A stretch of DNA of 64,000 nt from Echinococcus granulosus. Taxonomy: Eukaryota > Platyhelminthes > Cestoda > Cyclophyllidea > Taeniidae. A model generated the notes under the pieces. That model was not told the DNA's origin. It saw only the letters and a program-made list of their open reading frames with translations, and searched no databases. Below, piece by piece: positions 24,910 to 38,057 of this stretch; positions within the stretch are counted from its first letter, which is position 1, and each line of letters starts with the position of its first letter. The position numbers and the translations under genes are program-made. The stretch is from NCBI RefSeq assembly GCF_000524195.1, contig NW_020170392.1, forward strand, positions 70,068 to 134,067. The letters run 5' to 3'.

Positions 24910-27900
24910 ATGTCAGCACGTCCGAAGAAATCTAAGCAAATGCTGCCCACATCTGAAAAAGTCGCCACACCGAAGAAGGCGGATCATTCCCGCGCCACTT
25001 CGTCCACTGGGACTTCTGCTTCTGAAAGTACCGAGTACAGGTCACCTAGCCCCCTTAATATCAGCCGAGTCGATGAAAAAGAGGAATTGGCCCACCTGAA
25101 TGACCGCCTCGCCTCATACATTGACTATGTGCGCAAGTTAGAACGCGACAAGGAGTGTCTAACACGCCGTATATCAACCATCTCTGAGGAACGTCTCTCT
25201 CAGATCGATGAGGCTAGAAAAACCTACGAGAAAGAGATCACCTCATTGCGTCGCCTTGTCGATGATTTGGCCAAGGAAAAGGCTGCTAAGGATGTAGAAC
25301 TTAAAAAGCACATTGATGACATGAATGAAGCAAAGGCCAAGCTTTGCAAACGCGACGCTGAAGTTCGTTGTCTTCAGCTCAAATTTGACGCACTCGAACG
25401 TGATGTTGCTGTGTATAAACAGAATCATGAGCGCTATCAACGGCTTTGTCCTGAATATGATGAAATGGAAAAGAAGTTGGAGGCTACACGCAAAGGTCTT
25501 GAAGCCGAAACGGTTTTGCGCACAGACCTTGAAAACAAGGTTGCTAGTTTGCGGGAGGAACTGGACTTCAAGGACCGTCTCTTCCAGGAGGAACGATCAA
25601 AGCTTGTCATGCGCACTCTTACTGTTGAGGAGGAGGTTGAAGATAGAAAGGCTGCTGAGTTCGAATCGCGCCTGGCTGATGAACTCCAGGCTTACCGACA
25701 GCAGACTAATGATGAGCTACAGCAGTATCGTATTCAAATGGAAACTACGTTTCAGGTGAATATTACTGATGCGATTTTGAGGTTGTTGCTAGGCCTTCGT
25801 GATTCGTTGCGTTGCGTGATAAATTAAGTAACCGTTTCTTTAACGTTTTATGAAGACGAAATTGGAGCAACTACAGCAGGCCAATGTAGAAGCTAACAAA
25901 GACAGTGGCAGGCTGAATGATGAGTTGCTGGTTATGCGTCGACGTTGTGACGACCTCTGCCATGAGTTGGCCAAAAAGACGCGCGAGGTAGACCTTCTGC
26001 AGAACCGCGTGCATGACCTTGAGAACCTGCTTAACAAGGCCCATGACGACTACCAGGCTCAGCTTGCAGCCGAGCGGGATGAAATTAAGCGGCTCAAGAC
26101 TGAGCTTGAACAACGATTCGCCGAGTTCACTGATCTCATGAACACGAAAGTTGCCTTGGATCAGGAGATTCTCATGTACCGGAAGATGCTTGAGGGTGAG
26201 GAGTCGCGGTGAGTTTTCTTGTTTTCGTGACTACTTTATAGGTAAACCTATAAATCGCCGCACAGGTGGATTTTGTGTACATTATTTGCTTTGCTTCGTG
26301 GACTAGCAAAATATAACTGAAATCAGCTTGTTGGAGCTTTTTCGGTTATCTGTTGAACTGCTTATAGCATTGATGTTCATATATCTAAGATCTGTCCTTG
26401 TTTAACTGACTGTAGTAAAGTCGTTGTCATGCCTACTCAGTCTCCATTACATTTCCAGACGCATGTTAATCCCTAATTATTTGAGTTGTTTGTTTGGGTA
26501 TCGATGGGTGTATTGCTTATTGCTGCGTCCTGTGCACTTTGGAACGGCGCGGTTACAGTAGCATACCGTGGGAGGACCTTGTGTGTGCGCTTTCGGGCTT
26601 ACTCGAGAGCTGGGTTGCTGCGTTTTGTGGCGGGGGTATGTGGGGTTTGTGCACAAGACCGTTGGGTGACTCATGCTGTCACACCCTCCCCCCGCCATAG
26701 ATGCACACGTGGACGTGCGTAAGCATCCCATGCGGCTTCTGTTTTTTGAACGTGTGCTGACAGGACGCGCTGCCTATATTGCCAACGGGATTGATGACGG
26801 TACTTAACGTGCGTGTTAGCCGTGTAAATCTAGCTTCTACCTCCATCCTACTTGAGCATACGGTGGTGACCGTGCTTTGTACAGGATGTTTTATTTAAGT
26901 GGTTTTTGGGCCTGTTACCGCTTCCCAACGCGATAACGCTTCGTTTTTGTACACCACAGAAAGACAGGCTCCCCACACTTTATCGATGTTTGCCCTTGTG
27001 TAGCGAAGACGAAATTAAATAAATGGTGCATGGTAAACGTATGTAACTAATGAGGATTCTCGTTGCGATGATCGCTGAGTGAATTCCTTATCTAGGCTTT
27101 CGTAGTTGAATAGTTAAAGCATGCATTAAAAACTGTACTGACAAAGAAGTACGCCTTTTGAGTTTTTGAGCCATGGCTAAAATGAGCGTGATTATGTTTC
27201 CCTTTTGATCACAGCTAGCGAATGGTAATTAGGAGTGATTATGCTCTGAAATATCCAGCTTATGTATCCCGCTTCCACCCCTAGTTTAAATCTCACTTCA
27301 CCGAAACGCGCCAGTCCGTTCAGCGGTGCCTACATGGGTACCAAGAGGCGTCGACTTGATTCCGGCGACGAGGTGGAGGACGACTCGGGCTTGTATGGGT
27401 CTCAGTTCGCTTTCCGTGTATCGACCTCAGCCATCGGCGACATAGAGTTCACGGCTGATCAAGACGGCTCTGGAAGATGGATTAAGTTGATTAACGTCGC
27501 AAAAGATGTGAGTATCTTACGATATAATCTTGGGGAGCTGTTTTTCCCTTTTTAACAGACCTTGGATCTCGCGTGAATAGCCACATTTGTGCGTATACAG
27601 AATGTCAAACTGTATTTTAGAGTTTTTTGTCAGTGACGAGGTCCTCAGCCGTTTTAGATAGCCAGTTTTACTCCCTTAATGTGGCAATATTTCCGAACTG
27701 CTAGCTTTTAGGTTATGGACTTCGTAAGAAGCATTCTTGAATTTGTTAATCTCCGCTGGAACCCTGATCAACACCGATGCACGTTTCTATCTAATCATCT
27801 ATGGATTCAATATTTTATCCGGGAACAATGCTTTTATTTCTACTTGTTAGTTAACTCTCCACTTGGAAGAAAGCTTTTCACGTTATATACCCTACTGAGT

Positions 27901-28802
27901 ACGTTTTTTTTTTGTTTTCACACACTCATACATATTTTTGTGCTGTATATAGGACATTAACATTGGCAACTGGGTTTTGAAGCATCAAGCTGATGGCGAA
28001 GAGGTGACCTACAAATTCGGTCGCACTTTTAACATGAAGCCTGGAAGCACCTGCACTGTGAGTTCTGATCATTCCACTTTATCTATCATTCACTCGTGTT
28101 GTGTTTTGTTGCTAATGCTTCCTACATTTCGTTGGCGTAGCTATGCTTGCCAATTTTGCTTGTGAGTAAATTAATGCGTTCTTTTTGGCGCAGGTAGTAG
28201 TTACTGCTGAGTGTCAGCATTTGCTTTGATTTTTTGCGTCAAGGTGGCAGTAGGCATATTCGATGCGTGGCGTGCGTCGGTACATCTGTTTTGAATATTC
28301 CAAAGTGACTCCCTAAACTGAAGGTAATTTTGGTGATATCTCTGGCAGATCTGGGGTAGCGATTCGGATGCCACTCACAATCCACCGGAAACTGTCGTTA
28401 TGAAGAATCAGACTTTTCACTCTGGAGCAAATATCACCATAACACTTATCAGTGAGGACGAGAAGGTTAGTTTTGTGTGCTACCTACCCCTAGTTCATCC
28501 GCTTGTTCTTCGTTAAATTCAAATGGCTTTATCTGCCTATTGTAGGAGCAAGCCTCATGCTTGATTGTTCGCGAGTGCACGCGGCCAAAGATAAGTTCAA
28601 GGAGATTCCGTGCTGGCGCCACAAAATCGGAAGAGGTAGCTGCATATCCTACGTATACACTTAGAGATAACCGCTCATTGGAATTCTGTTTGTACTTTTG
28701 AATCCAGTATTGCTCTACTTTGTTTAGTGCTTTAGATGACCACTTGATAGCCACTCATCACCAATGCTATTTTTCCTTTTGTAGAAATGCTCTCTGATGT
28801 AA
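24910..28802 (+). CDS. nuclear lamin, B-type, gene 1 of a tandem pair
   Basis: Intermediate-filament protein of the nuclear lamina. Exons: 24910-25755, 25856-26208, 27285-27507, 27953-28057, 28349-28465, 28546-28635, 28785-28802; phases agree and give 583 residues. Seen: a serine-rich head with SPSPLNISR just before the rod (the site class phosphorylated by CDK1 in lamins); a rod at about 56-398 from EKEELAHLNDRLASYIDYVR to DQEILMYRKMLEGEE, about 343 residues, which fits the long coil 1B of lamins; a KRRR nuclear signal at about 420; an Ig-fold lamin tail (GNWVLKHQADGEEVTYKF, then NPPETVVMKNQTF); and a C-terminal CaaX box CSLM. CaaX predicts farnesylation. The upstream in-frame ATG at 24883 is possible, but the start at 24910 matches the MSAR start of gene 2. 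Confidence 0.93.
27285..28802 (+). other. lamin 1 tail exons (NLS, lamin tail domain, CaaX)
   Basis: The acceptor CCACCCCTAG at 27275-27284 completes the split arginine codon of the rod end and continues LNLTSPKR. This parallels LNIPVG at the same junction in gene 2. The upstream ATG at 27262 is therefore intronic and not a start. The last exon contributes only KCSLM and the stop. Confidence 0.85.
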
Positions 28803-30430
28803 TGTGTTGGGACCGTCGACTAGTCTCTTTTTCGGCATTGCATTTAGCGCGTGCTTATTTGTACTGATGCAACGCGTTCTTGCAACGCATTTTTTTGATT
28901 TTTCAATCTTTTGATGGCAGTAATATGAGTGTAGGAGTAGAGCTTTGTTTAAGCCTCGCAGCATCCTACATGCTATCCGTCCTCTGTGTTTGTTAACTGG
29001 TTGTCCTACCTAATCCATTCTAATCCGGTTTATATATGAATGCACTCCCTGGGAGTCTTCGTATTTGTTGTCTTTCGATCGGCGGGGGGGCTGGTTGAGG
29101 CTGCATCTGGCCCGTTAGGTCAGCTTGGGGGACCAGATATGGTGTGGCGTTTCCTGCGATGGATTGCTGGAATGGCGGTCCGCGGTGGCCTCGTCGTGCT
29201 CATTCGATGTCGCCAAAGTCCTACTAAGCAGGCTGTTCGGGGGTAAGGGCGAATTCCCCTTGCAAAAGGGGGGGTCTGCGATGTAAGAGTGCACGTTATT
29301 GGGCGGTTGACTGAATCATCTTGACGTGGGCAAGCCGGACCCATGAAACAGGTCCTCCTAGTGCATCATCATCAATAGGTTTGTAGTTTTGATAAAAAGG
29401 TCAAATTTATCAAGTATGGTGATTTTTTGGTATTTAGGTGATTCATAAACAAAAAGGATCAAATCATGCAAGCACAGATCATCTACATAACGCAGTCTGT
29501 TAGGAGGTAATTCGATTGCATTTCATATACGTTAACGTAATGCTGTCTCAAAAATCTAGGAAACGGCTATAGATTTATCCTCGATCACTGTAAGCGTCTA
29601 GTGAACAAAGCGGCATTAAAGGAAAATTGTTTAAGTGTGCTCATGAGCTCTTGATAATGACCTGTGAAGCTAATCTTAGTTTGAATGAGGTTTGGCGTTT
29701 ACTAACGACGATGACATACGTTAATTAAATATAGACTTTCTACGCTTCTAGTTTTTGTTTTACAAATTTGGCCTAATATATGCGAAATTACACTAAAGTG
29801 TTGTGATTTTTTGATACTATTTAGGAACCAGTTCTTGTCAACAAGATGTCGCAAGCTACACCTTCCGCTTGATCACTTTTGTTCATGTTTTTAAGAAGAT
29901 GCAAAAAATGTGTGTTTAAAGTACTTTTTGCTGACTGATTCGTATTTTGTGCCAGTCGTTCTATGTTTTCCCTTTTCTTACAGTGGAATCTTGTTTTCTG
30001 CGTACTTAATGTTAAATGCTGTTAATGTTAAATATGACTCCTGAATGCGTTTACGCAAGTCGATTACCTAAATTCGTGGGTCACATTGGTTTCAATCTTA
30101 GTGTTTCTTGCTAGTTTGGTAAAGTTAGCTTAGTGCAGACTAGATTACTCCAATTCTTATGTTTTATTTTTAAGTAAATCTGATATTATCTGTAGCGGAT
30201 CCGTGTACATGTATTATCTGGTTTGTTCCTTAAACTTAACGCTTTTGCATTTTTTATTGAACCATGTTTGATACGTCTACTCATTGCGAGAAATTGACCT
30301 ACTATTTTTAGCAGATCCCTAATTACGTTTCCAAAATATAAATCAAGATTTTCTTTGTATTAAACACAGAGTAGTTATTAATTGGCCCAAAGGTGTTTCC
30401 ATGCTAATTTCTGGTCTTATCTTAGTAACA
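28803..30430. other. spacer between the two lamin genes
   Basis: About 1.6 kb without an exon I can support. A GC-rich patch at 29.07-29.35 kb opens short frames on both strands, but they look like compositional artefacts. The spacer should carry the 3' end of lamin 1 and the promoter of lamin 2. Confidence 0.5.
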
Positions 30431-33400
30431 ATGTCTGCTCGAGGAAAGAGGGGACAGCAGTCATCCGAGACAACTACCACCACGACTAGACGTACAACGT
30501 CTGTCACCGTTCCATCCTCTACGTCATCAACGGATCGGCGACGCCAACGGTCAGTGAGTCCACTGAACATTTCTCGTAATGAGGAGAAGGAAGAGTTGGC
30601 TGAACTGAATGATCGTCTTGCCTCGTATATCGACTATGTCCGCAAATTGGAGATGGATAAGGAAAATCTCAAGCGTAAAATTAAAACCTACTCAGAGGAA
30701 CGTCTGGTAAGACTTCTAATCAATCATACATTTTTCAGACATCAATTTAAACTCGAAACTTATTTACAAATAAAAATGTACATCATTTAAGGACATTAGT
30801 TTACTAAAATATGCTATTTGAAGTCTCTACTATACAAGTCTCAATAACTTATTTATTTCCGTATTAATTCCCGTTTTGCTCACTTTTTGAGATGTATGTG
30901 TAATGACTATCCTGCTAGAATGACTACAAGACTGAACAGGCCGAAAATTCTGGGGCGGGTACTTTTAATGTGAAAATATTTGCTTGAGAAAGTTTTACAT
31001 TGTTCCAAACCAAAATAAAAATGCGTTTTGCGATTTCCGAAATTCCTAGTGACTGTGAATCTACTTTTTTTGAATTCGACGTATTTCGTCTACAAGCTCT
31101 CTGGTGATTGGAATTTTCAATATTTTATTTAGCTAGCATAAAGTAGAAGTAACTTCAAAAAACATTAGCGTTAATGTCAACATACTTCAGTTCCATAAAA
31201 GATGGGTTGATGAAGGACAAAACGTAAAATTCACACGTCTTCTTTCAAGAGTAAGCACGACGATGCACGAAATACCTACGAGTCGGAGATCGCCTCCCTC
31301 CGCCGCCTTGTGGACGACCTAGCCAAGCAGAAGGCGGCGGCGGAGGTGGAGGCGGAGAAGCATAAGGATGATGCGAAAACGACCCAATCAAAACTGAGCA
31401 AACGGGAGACGGAGGTGCGTGGGCTGCAGCGTCGTGTAGAGTGCCTCGAACGTGATCTTTCTGCCTACAAGCAGGATCATGACCGTTACGAGGCACTCAA
31501 GCCCGACTACGATGCTCTAGAGAAGCGCTGCACCGCTCTGCGGCGCGATCTTGACGCGGAAACGGTGCTGAGGAATGATCTTGAGAATAAAGTGGCAGGA
31601 CTAAAAGAGGAATTGAACTTTAAGAATTGCCTGCTGGAGGAGGAGCGATCGAAGGCGGTGGAGAGGACTATCACGGTGGAGAGTGAGATTGAGGATAGGA
31701 AGGCAGCGGAGTATGAGTCGAAGTTGTATGATCAACTGCAGGCCTATCGGGATCAAACTGCGGAGGATTTGATGGCTTATAAGACTGAAATGGAACACAC
31801 GTTTGAGGTCAGTTGCAACCTACAGCGATCCAAACAGAACGCAATTATGTTTAGAAACTATTACACAAGTAAATTGGTAATAAAGCCATATAGTTGATTA
31901 CGCAGTAAGTTCTTCTAAAGTTATGAGTAAATTCCAACGTCTTTCACTACAAATGTATTTGAAACTAAAAATGGGTTTTGCTATCGAGTAATCGGAATCC
32001 ACACCGAAGTGGTTCAAACCGGTGGACTCTGAGCTGGCTTCCGTTAAATTTTTTTGGCTAGACTAAGCTAAATCAACTGCGAGCAGCTAACAGCGACGCC
32101 TCAAAAGAGACGGACCGTCTGCGCGACGAGCTTCTGGTGGTGCGCAAGCGCAGTGACGAGTTGGAGCACGAATTGGCCAAGAAGGTGGCCGAGGTGGATC
32201 TGCTGAAGCGCCGGGTGGATGAAGTGGAGCGCATGCGTCGGCACGAGCGCGATGACTACGAAAAGCGCCTTGCTCTCCAACGCGAGGAGCTGGCGTGCCT
32301 CCAGCGGGAGCTGGAGATCCATTTCGCTGAGTTCGCAGATCTCATGAACACCAAGGTAGCGCTGGATCAGGAAATTCTCATGTATCGCAAGATGCTCGAG
32401 GGTGAAGAGACGCGGTATGTGTTCCTCATTATTTCGAAAAGAGTGAGAGGTACTACTTTTGACATTGAAGTATATGACAAGAATAAAAACTGCGAACCAG
32501 TGCACTTTAAACGTAAAATAACGGAAATTTAAAATAGAAAACTACATGATAATTTTTTTGCTATTTCTGGTAATCAGATCAAGTAAATAAATGACATTTT
32601 ACCCCGTCATAGATACTCATTTTGATACGATGATCCTAAGAAACTGAAGTGAAAGGGAATAGGCCTTTTAAACCGTCACAATGAAGCATGCAAAAGATGC
32701 ACATGTCACTCAACATTCAAGTATGCGCAATGTGTGTATCCAACAGTCTACTTGTTCACGCGTGCTCAACATCTCACAAATAAGCGCCTAAGAGCTCCGA
32801 AATCTCAGAGTGTTTACGAGGCATTTGTGTTTACTCATGGTGGGTAATTGCAGACGTTACGAGACCTGATAGTCAGTCACCTTCGAAGTGACACTTTGAT
32901 GTTCGTGCCTGTGAATTGCTCCCCTTCAAGGTAGCAAAATGCAATGGTTCCATTCAAGGCTGAAACCATAGTTATGCATGCATATTAAGTTAGGACAGAG
33001 ACTTTTCTGCTGGCCATGGACCAGACAATGGGTGATGCAAATAAATACGAACTGGGCTTAGCGTCCCCTCACAATCGCGGTAACTATGACTTAGGAGATC
33101 AGAGCAACTTATTCGTTCTAGCTCATACAGGTTGCAAAGCTTACAGGGGAGTGCCTATGCCAATATGAACCGAAAACAGCAACAAACGTAATCGGCAATG
33201 AGTCCGTGGTTCCGCGCTTTGAATAGATCTACTACAATGAAAGTGGTTTAATTGTTGGTGGCACACCTCTCCAACAGAAGAAATTGGCATATTTTTAGGT
33301 AGAGCAAACTTTGTCCTCAAATGTCCTTTTGATGACCATTATTTTTCAACCTAGTGTCAAAATATACGGGCGCCCATTTGCACTATTAATAGGAGGTCTT

Positions 33401-35835
33401 TTCATTGCTTCGAAATCGAAAGAGACAGTAGTTAAGGTAATTTGCAATGAAAAATTGCAATGGCTTAGGTGGAAGCAAGCAGCTAAATGCAAATGTGAGA
33501 CTGGCTAAACATCAGTAATGTCGGCAATGCCAATGGACTGCCATCTTGAAGAAACCTATCTACGAACCACAATCCACCGAAGCAGACCGACGACTGAGTC
33601 ATTGGCGGTAATTAATGATTAGCGTGTCATGAATGCTAAAGCGGTGTATGCAATGTTAATTGCTGTTTCATCTTCAAATGATATTAAATTGTCTCTTGAA
33701 CAAGCAATACAGTCATTGTCTATGTACCAGCTACTAGATGGGCATTTCTTGCCTACTTTAGCCTCAACATCCCGGTGGGTTGTGTGCGTGAGACCCCGTT
33801 TGCTGCGGGTGCGAAGCGTAGACGTCCAGTGAACGTGGACTACGACGAGGAGGAGGGGGAGGAGGAAGACGAGGGCATCCACTCCACCGGCACAAGCTCC
33901 CTCGGTGGCTCCGTGCCGCGGGTCACCTACCGTGTGGCCACCAACTCCAACGGCAACATCGAGTTCGCCCCTGACCAAAATGAAATGGGCAAATGCGTGA
34001 AAATTATCAACTCCTCTGACGAGGCACGTTTTAATATCGTTAATATTTGTTGCACGCTTTCATCGAATAATCCATTTTGTGGGTCCACTGTTTGTTCTCC
34101 TGGCAGCGATTTCTCATGTAGTGGTGCTATTTGCTGGGAGAGGGAAATTCATTCCCTCATCGACGAAGGATTTGTGGGCAAGGGACATTATGCAGATGCA
34201 TTTGCAAAACTGCACAATGTTTTTGATCAGAAGGAGATGAATTAATGTTTACTTTTCGCCTTTTTAACTAAATCATTGTAAAATATTCTTTATAGCAAAA
34301 TTTACGGGCTACCTTAAGCGGTATACACGGCCTCGTGGGGCAATAGTGCGGGTGCCACGAACCAATCCTCCTCCATTCTCTATCTTCGGGCATTTTGTTG
34401 TCAAACCTCGTACTTTCTTTTTTTACTCCTGCTTTCTTCCTCTCACTGTTGCTAATTGCCCACTTTTCGCCCCATGTGCACAGGAAACCAACATAGGGAA
34501 TTGGGTGCTGAAGCAAAAGGCGGACAGCTATGAAGTCACCTTCAAATTCCCCCGTTCGCTCATTCTTCAACCTGGGGCTAGTTGTCAGGTAAAACGCTTC
34601 TTTAAAAATTCTTTGTATGTTGAAATTCAATGTATCAGGCTAACTGGGAGTGAAGAGGCCTCATTTCGACTTGTGACCATGTCTTCCACTTAATCATGAA
34701 ACTTGCTATACGGATAAAATTGCAATTTTTTACAAAATGAATTTTGTCTGCTTTTGCTATAGGTTTGGAACAGTGATTCTGGCGCCGCTAATGACCCTCC
34801 CAAAGATTTGGTTATGAAGAATCAGTCCTTTAAAATGGGCACCAACATAAGCTTTTCTCTGATTGGAAATGACAAGGAGGTAAGTGGGAAAACACCCTCC
34901 TAAGTGCTTTGCAATTAGCAGGTCATGCGAAATGAGGAAAAGTGTAGATCTAGTTTTATGAAAACGTCTTAATCTAAAAGAATTTCGTGTCTGTATCACA
35001 TGACTCGCATGTGTACTGCACCATCTTAATCCTTCGTACTCTCCTGACGTCTCTCCGACCTGCAGGGGGATTTTCGTATTGCCTTGGCACTGGACAATAG
35101 CACGCTGAGCTGGTTGGTACATCTAAAGTAGAAATGGAAGTGCCCAGAGCCGAGCTTTGTGGTTAGGCCTCTAGTTTCCCACAAGCTCTCCTCAAATAGT
35201 CTACCAGATGGTATCTGATTGCGCCTCTGCCAACCTCTGTAACTGACAGATCTCTGGGAGGTGGTAGCGCGGTATTGTCCAACTTTTCTTTCTTGGACGT
35301 CAGTGCAGGCTACCTTTTTTCTTCCCCATTTTAGGAACAAGCCAATTGTCAAATTACACGAGAGTATGTTCGCTATCCTCGATTCCATTCTCGAGCGCAG
35401 TCGACGCAACCGCCAGAAGAGGTTACCACTAAATTTGTATTTGCAGCTCACCTTGATCGCATGTGTCCTTAGCTGTTGCTGGTGCCTCTGCTCTCTAAAA
35501 ATATCCGGTTTCTGATAGGGAGAAAAGATTTCTTCATGGCACTAGGGGGTACCCTTGAATACACCACACTGTTCAGCATTCACAAAGGAGGAAATAGCAA
35601 CCCCACCTCTTTCCTTTTCAATTTGGTGTGCACTTTTCTCCAGTCTTAGGTTTGCATCGAATTAATGCCAAAAAAAATCTAGATCTTTTAATCCCGCCCA
35701 CTACGTGCGGTGAATTGCCATGAGGAGCGATTCTCCCAACTAGTGTCGCTTTTAGGGTTTTATCCAACTATGTGGAAATGCTAAAACTTACCTTTTCCCT
35801 TTCCTTGTTTTTCGCAGAAGTGTGTCCTGATGTAA
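30431..35835 (+). CDS. nuclear lamin, B-type, gene 2 of a tandem pair
   Basis: Exons: 30431-30706, 31250-31807, 32062-32414, 33762-34023, 34484-34588, 34763-34879, 35335-35421, 35818-35835; phases agree and give 591 residues. Seen: a threonine/serine-rich head ending SVSPLNISR; a rod at about 52-394 of the same length as gene 1; KRRR at about 414-417, then an acidic run (DYDEEEGEEEDEG); an Ig-fold tail (GNWVLKQKADSYEVTFKF, then DPPKDLVMKNQSF); and a CaaX box CVLM. Exons for rod end, tail 105-mer and 117-mer match gene 1 in length, so the genes are duplicates. Gene 2 has an extra intron after SEERL. Rod exons are richer in G/C at third positions than gene 1. The donor after 34023 appears to be GC rather than GT. 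Confidence 0.93.
34024..34483 (+). other. probable GC-AG intron in lamin 2
   Basis: Exon 4 must end after the codons for SSDE to join in phase with ETNIGNWVLK, as in gene 1 (VAKD|DINIGNWVLK). The bases following are GCACGT, so the donor is GC, and the acceptor is a normal CACAG. The next GT, four bases on, would break the frame. Confidence 0.6.
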
Positions 35836-38057
35836 CACTCCCTCGCGCAAAGTAGTTTTACTACCTTTAATCCTTTCTGGTCATCATCCAAATCGCATCG
35901 TCAATCGTGTTGTTATGTCATTCTTTCATGATCTAATCAATGCTTTATCTTTTATCTGTGTGTCTCCTGTTCCCACGAATCATATCTACTTACGAAATAA
36001 AAAATATACAAATTCTACTTTCTCACGCATTCAAGAAGGATGGAAGAAACGCAGTCTCCGGAGTTGGGCTGTAGGATTACCAACAACGTGCACTTCCAAT
36101 TCCCTCTGGGCGGTGTAGTACTCCTCCACTGCAGCGGGTCGGTCTCAGTGTTTATGTTTACACCACCAAAGTACCTGTTCAGCGCCAACCTCACATGCCA
36201 CATAAATGGGCTCCCAGATTTTAAGCATTATTTTATGTGGTTATCAAAGCCTTCCGGCTTCAGCTCACGCTTCTCTGGCTGCTGTAGTTGTACAAAAGCC
36301 TTCATTGGTCAACTAAGAACCTAGATCTTCAGTTTCTGCTTCATTCAGCCCAGTCTTGTTTGATCATAAACCGAACCTCTCAAACCCTAGACTAGGTTTC
36401 CCCCGAAAGTTGATAAAATATCGTCTAGGAAACGAAGACTGAAAAGGTGATCACACAAACGAGCAGTCCGGCGGGAGATAACTGTTGCAGGAATGATGAG
36501 TACGACTGACGCACCCGCCCACTAAGTCAACCGCGCTTGGTGGCACCACCGCCCACGCCTCTCGCTAGGGATTCAGCATTCGGCTGCTGCTCCTTTTTTC
36601 ATTTTTCGTCCTTCCATCTTCTTTTTCTGCCTTTTCAACTATATACTAGCATGACTTGCGCTAAGACACTAAACATAGTACGCCACTGGCTTGTCAGGAG
36701 GTGAAGGAACATTTGTCGCAAGGCAAAAGTCTACCAGTGGAAGGATCGATCCAAAGAATTTGTCCTCCAGCAGATAAGACGACGAGAAAGGATATCTGAT
36801 CAAATAAATAAAGGGTTAGTTACATTAGGTGTAAGTAATTGCGCTTTCCAGTGCCATACCAAAGATCGGGACTTCGAGTGGCCGAAACATAAAGCACAAG
36901 ATTAAAGTATGCTGCTGGTAATGCGTTTAACCGGTTAAGCCTCGATTATGAATAATTAGCTAGGCAGTAACGTGTTCTTTCCATTGGCTAATCACACGGC
37001 TCAGTTTCCAGCTTTCGTCCTAAATACTGGAAAACTGCTTGTAATAGCATGGGAAAGCCACTTAGCTGTCTGTGAAGGATCTGGGATAGTGCTGGTAACC
37101 AAAGCATCGATGTTATCAAGTTTTCATGCTACGCATTGCAAGGCAGAGCGAAACAAACTCTAAGTAAAACTTACTCGCCTCCAAGGCCTCCAACGTACCA
37201 ATTACAGTAAGGAACTAACTTGGCAGATATAAGTAGTTAAACCGCCATGTCATCAACTCAATAAATGCGTCCCCCTCAACTGGTTTGACCGAGGGCAGAT
37301 GTTCTTCCGTGACTTCCATAACCTACTGGAGACCACTCAACACGGTCACTGGGTTGAGACTCTTCAGCATATTTGTCAGACGAGCGCACCTGCACCCCCG
37401 AAAAAATAAAGAATTATACTTTCTAGAGTGCTGCAACATTTAATGCATAGTGAGCCTCGTCGGCAGGACCTGCTAAGTGAATTATTTGTTGGTGATTTCT
37501 GATTGGTAAACGTGTCAATACGGTTACCACGTGACCCACGCATGCAATTGTTGCGATATCTGATTGGCCGCCACCGCGATGCAAGGGCGCTTTTGGCTTG
37601 TGGCCAACTCGAGAAGATTCAATAATCCCAAAAAATATAATGGGAAGTGCTCACAACTAACGCTGCTTAAAGGAAGATAAATAATTGCATCGCAAAATCA
37701 CTAACAAAAATTGTCAACGCTACCTACTTGAAGGCCGACTAAACGGGGGCGGGTAGTAACCACATAGGTTCTAGATTCTTGAAAACTTAATAAACTCCCG
37801 CCACCCATATCTGTACAAAAAAACACTACCGGTGTGCAGAACAACTTGATATACTCCCAAATCACCAGCTTGGAAGCATACCTTCAGAGTAGGAGTAAGT
37901 AACACATACGAAATGTATTTAGATGTGCAAGCAGTTGTAAAAACAAACAGGAGAGGTGTACATCTGTTCCACAAAAAGGAATCCTAGACAACCTTTAATC
38001 GATCTAACTTGTCCACACTTCGATCCAATGCTGGACTTTTGAATAGAGATGTGTGAA
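35836..38057. other. intergenic region, no gene seen
   Basis: Downstream of lamin 2 there is an AATAAA at 35996-36001. The rest shows only short open frames without domains or linked splice sites up to the minus-strand RPA12 gene. Confidence 0.5.
35996..36001 (+). terminator. polyadenylation signal AATAAA for lamin 2
   Basis: Canonical hexamer about 160 bases after the lamin 2 stop codon, in an A-rich context. It is the first one downstream. Confidence 0.5.

Noticed and set aside
27262..27284. ATG at 27262 as a separate start or exon part (MYPASTPSL...)
   Set aside because: Joining at the acceptor ending 27284 restores the split arginine codon and parallels lamin 2; starting earlier breaks the phase.
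33619..33978. 119-codon minus-strand ORF
   Set aside because: Mostly antisense to lamin 2 exon 4, whose acidic GAG/GAC repeats open the opposite frame.
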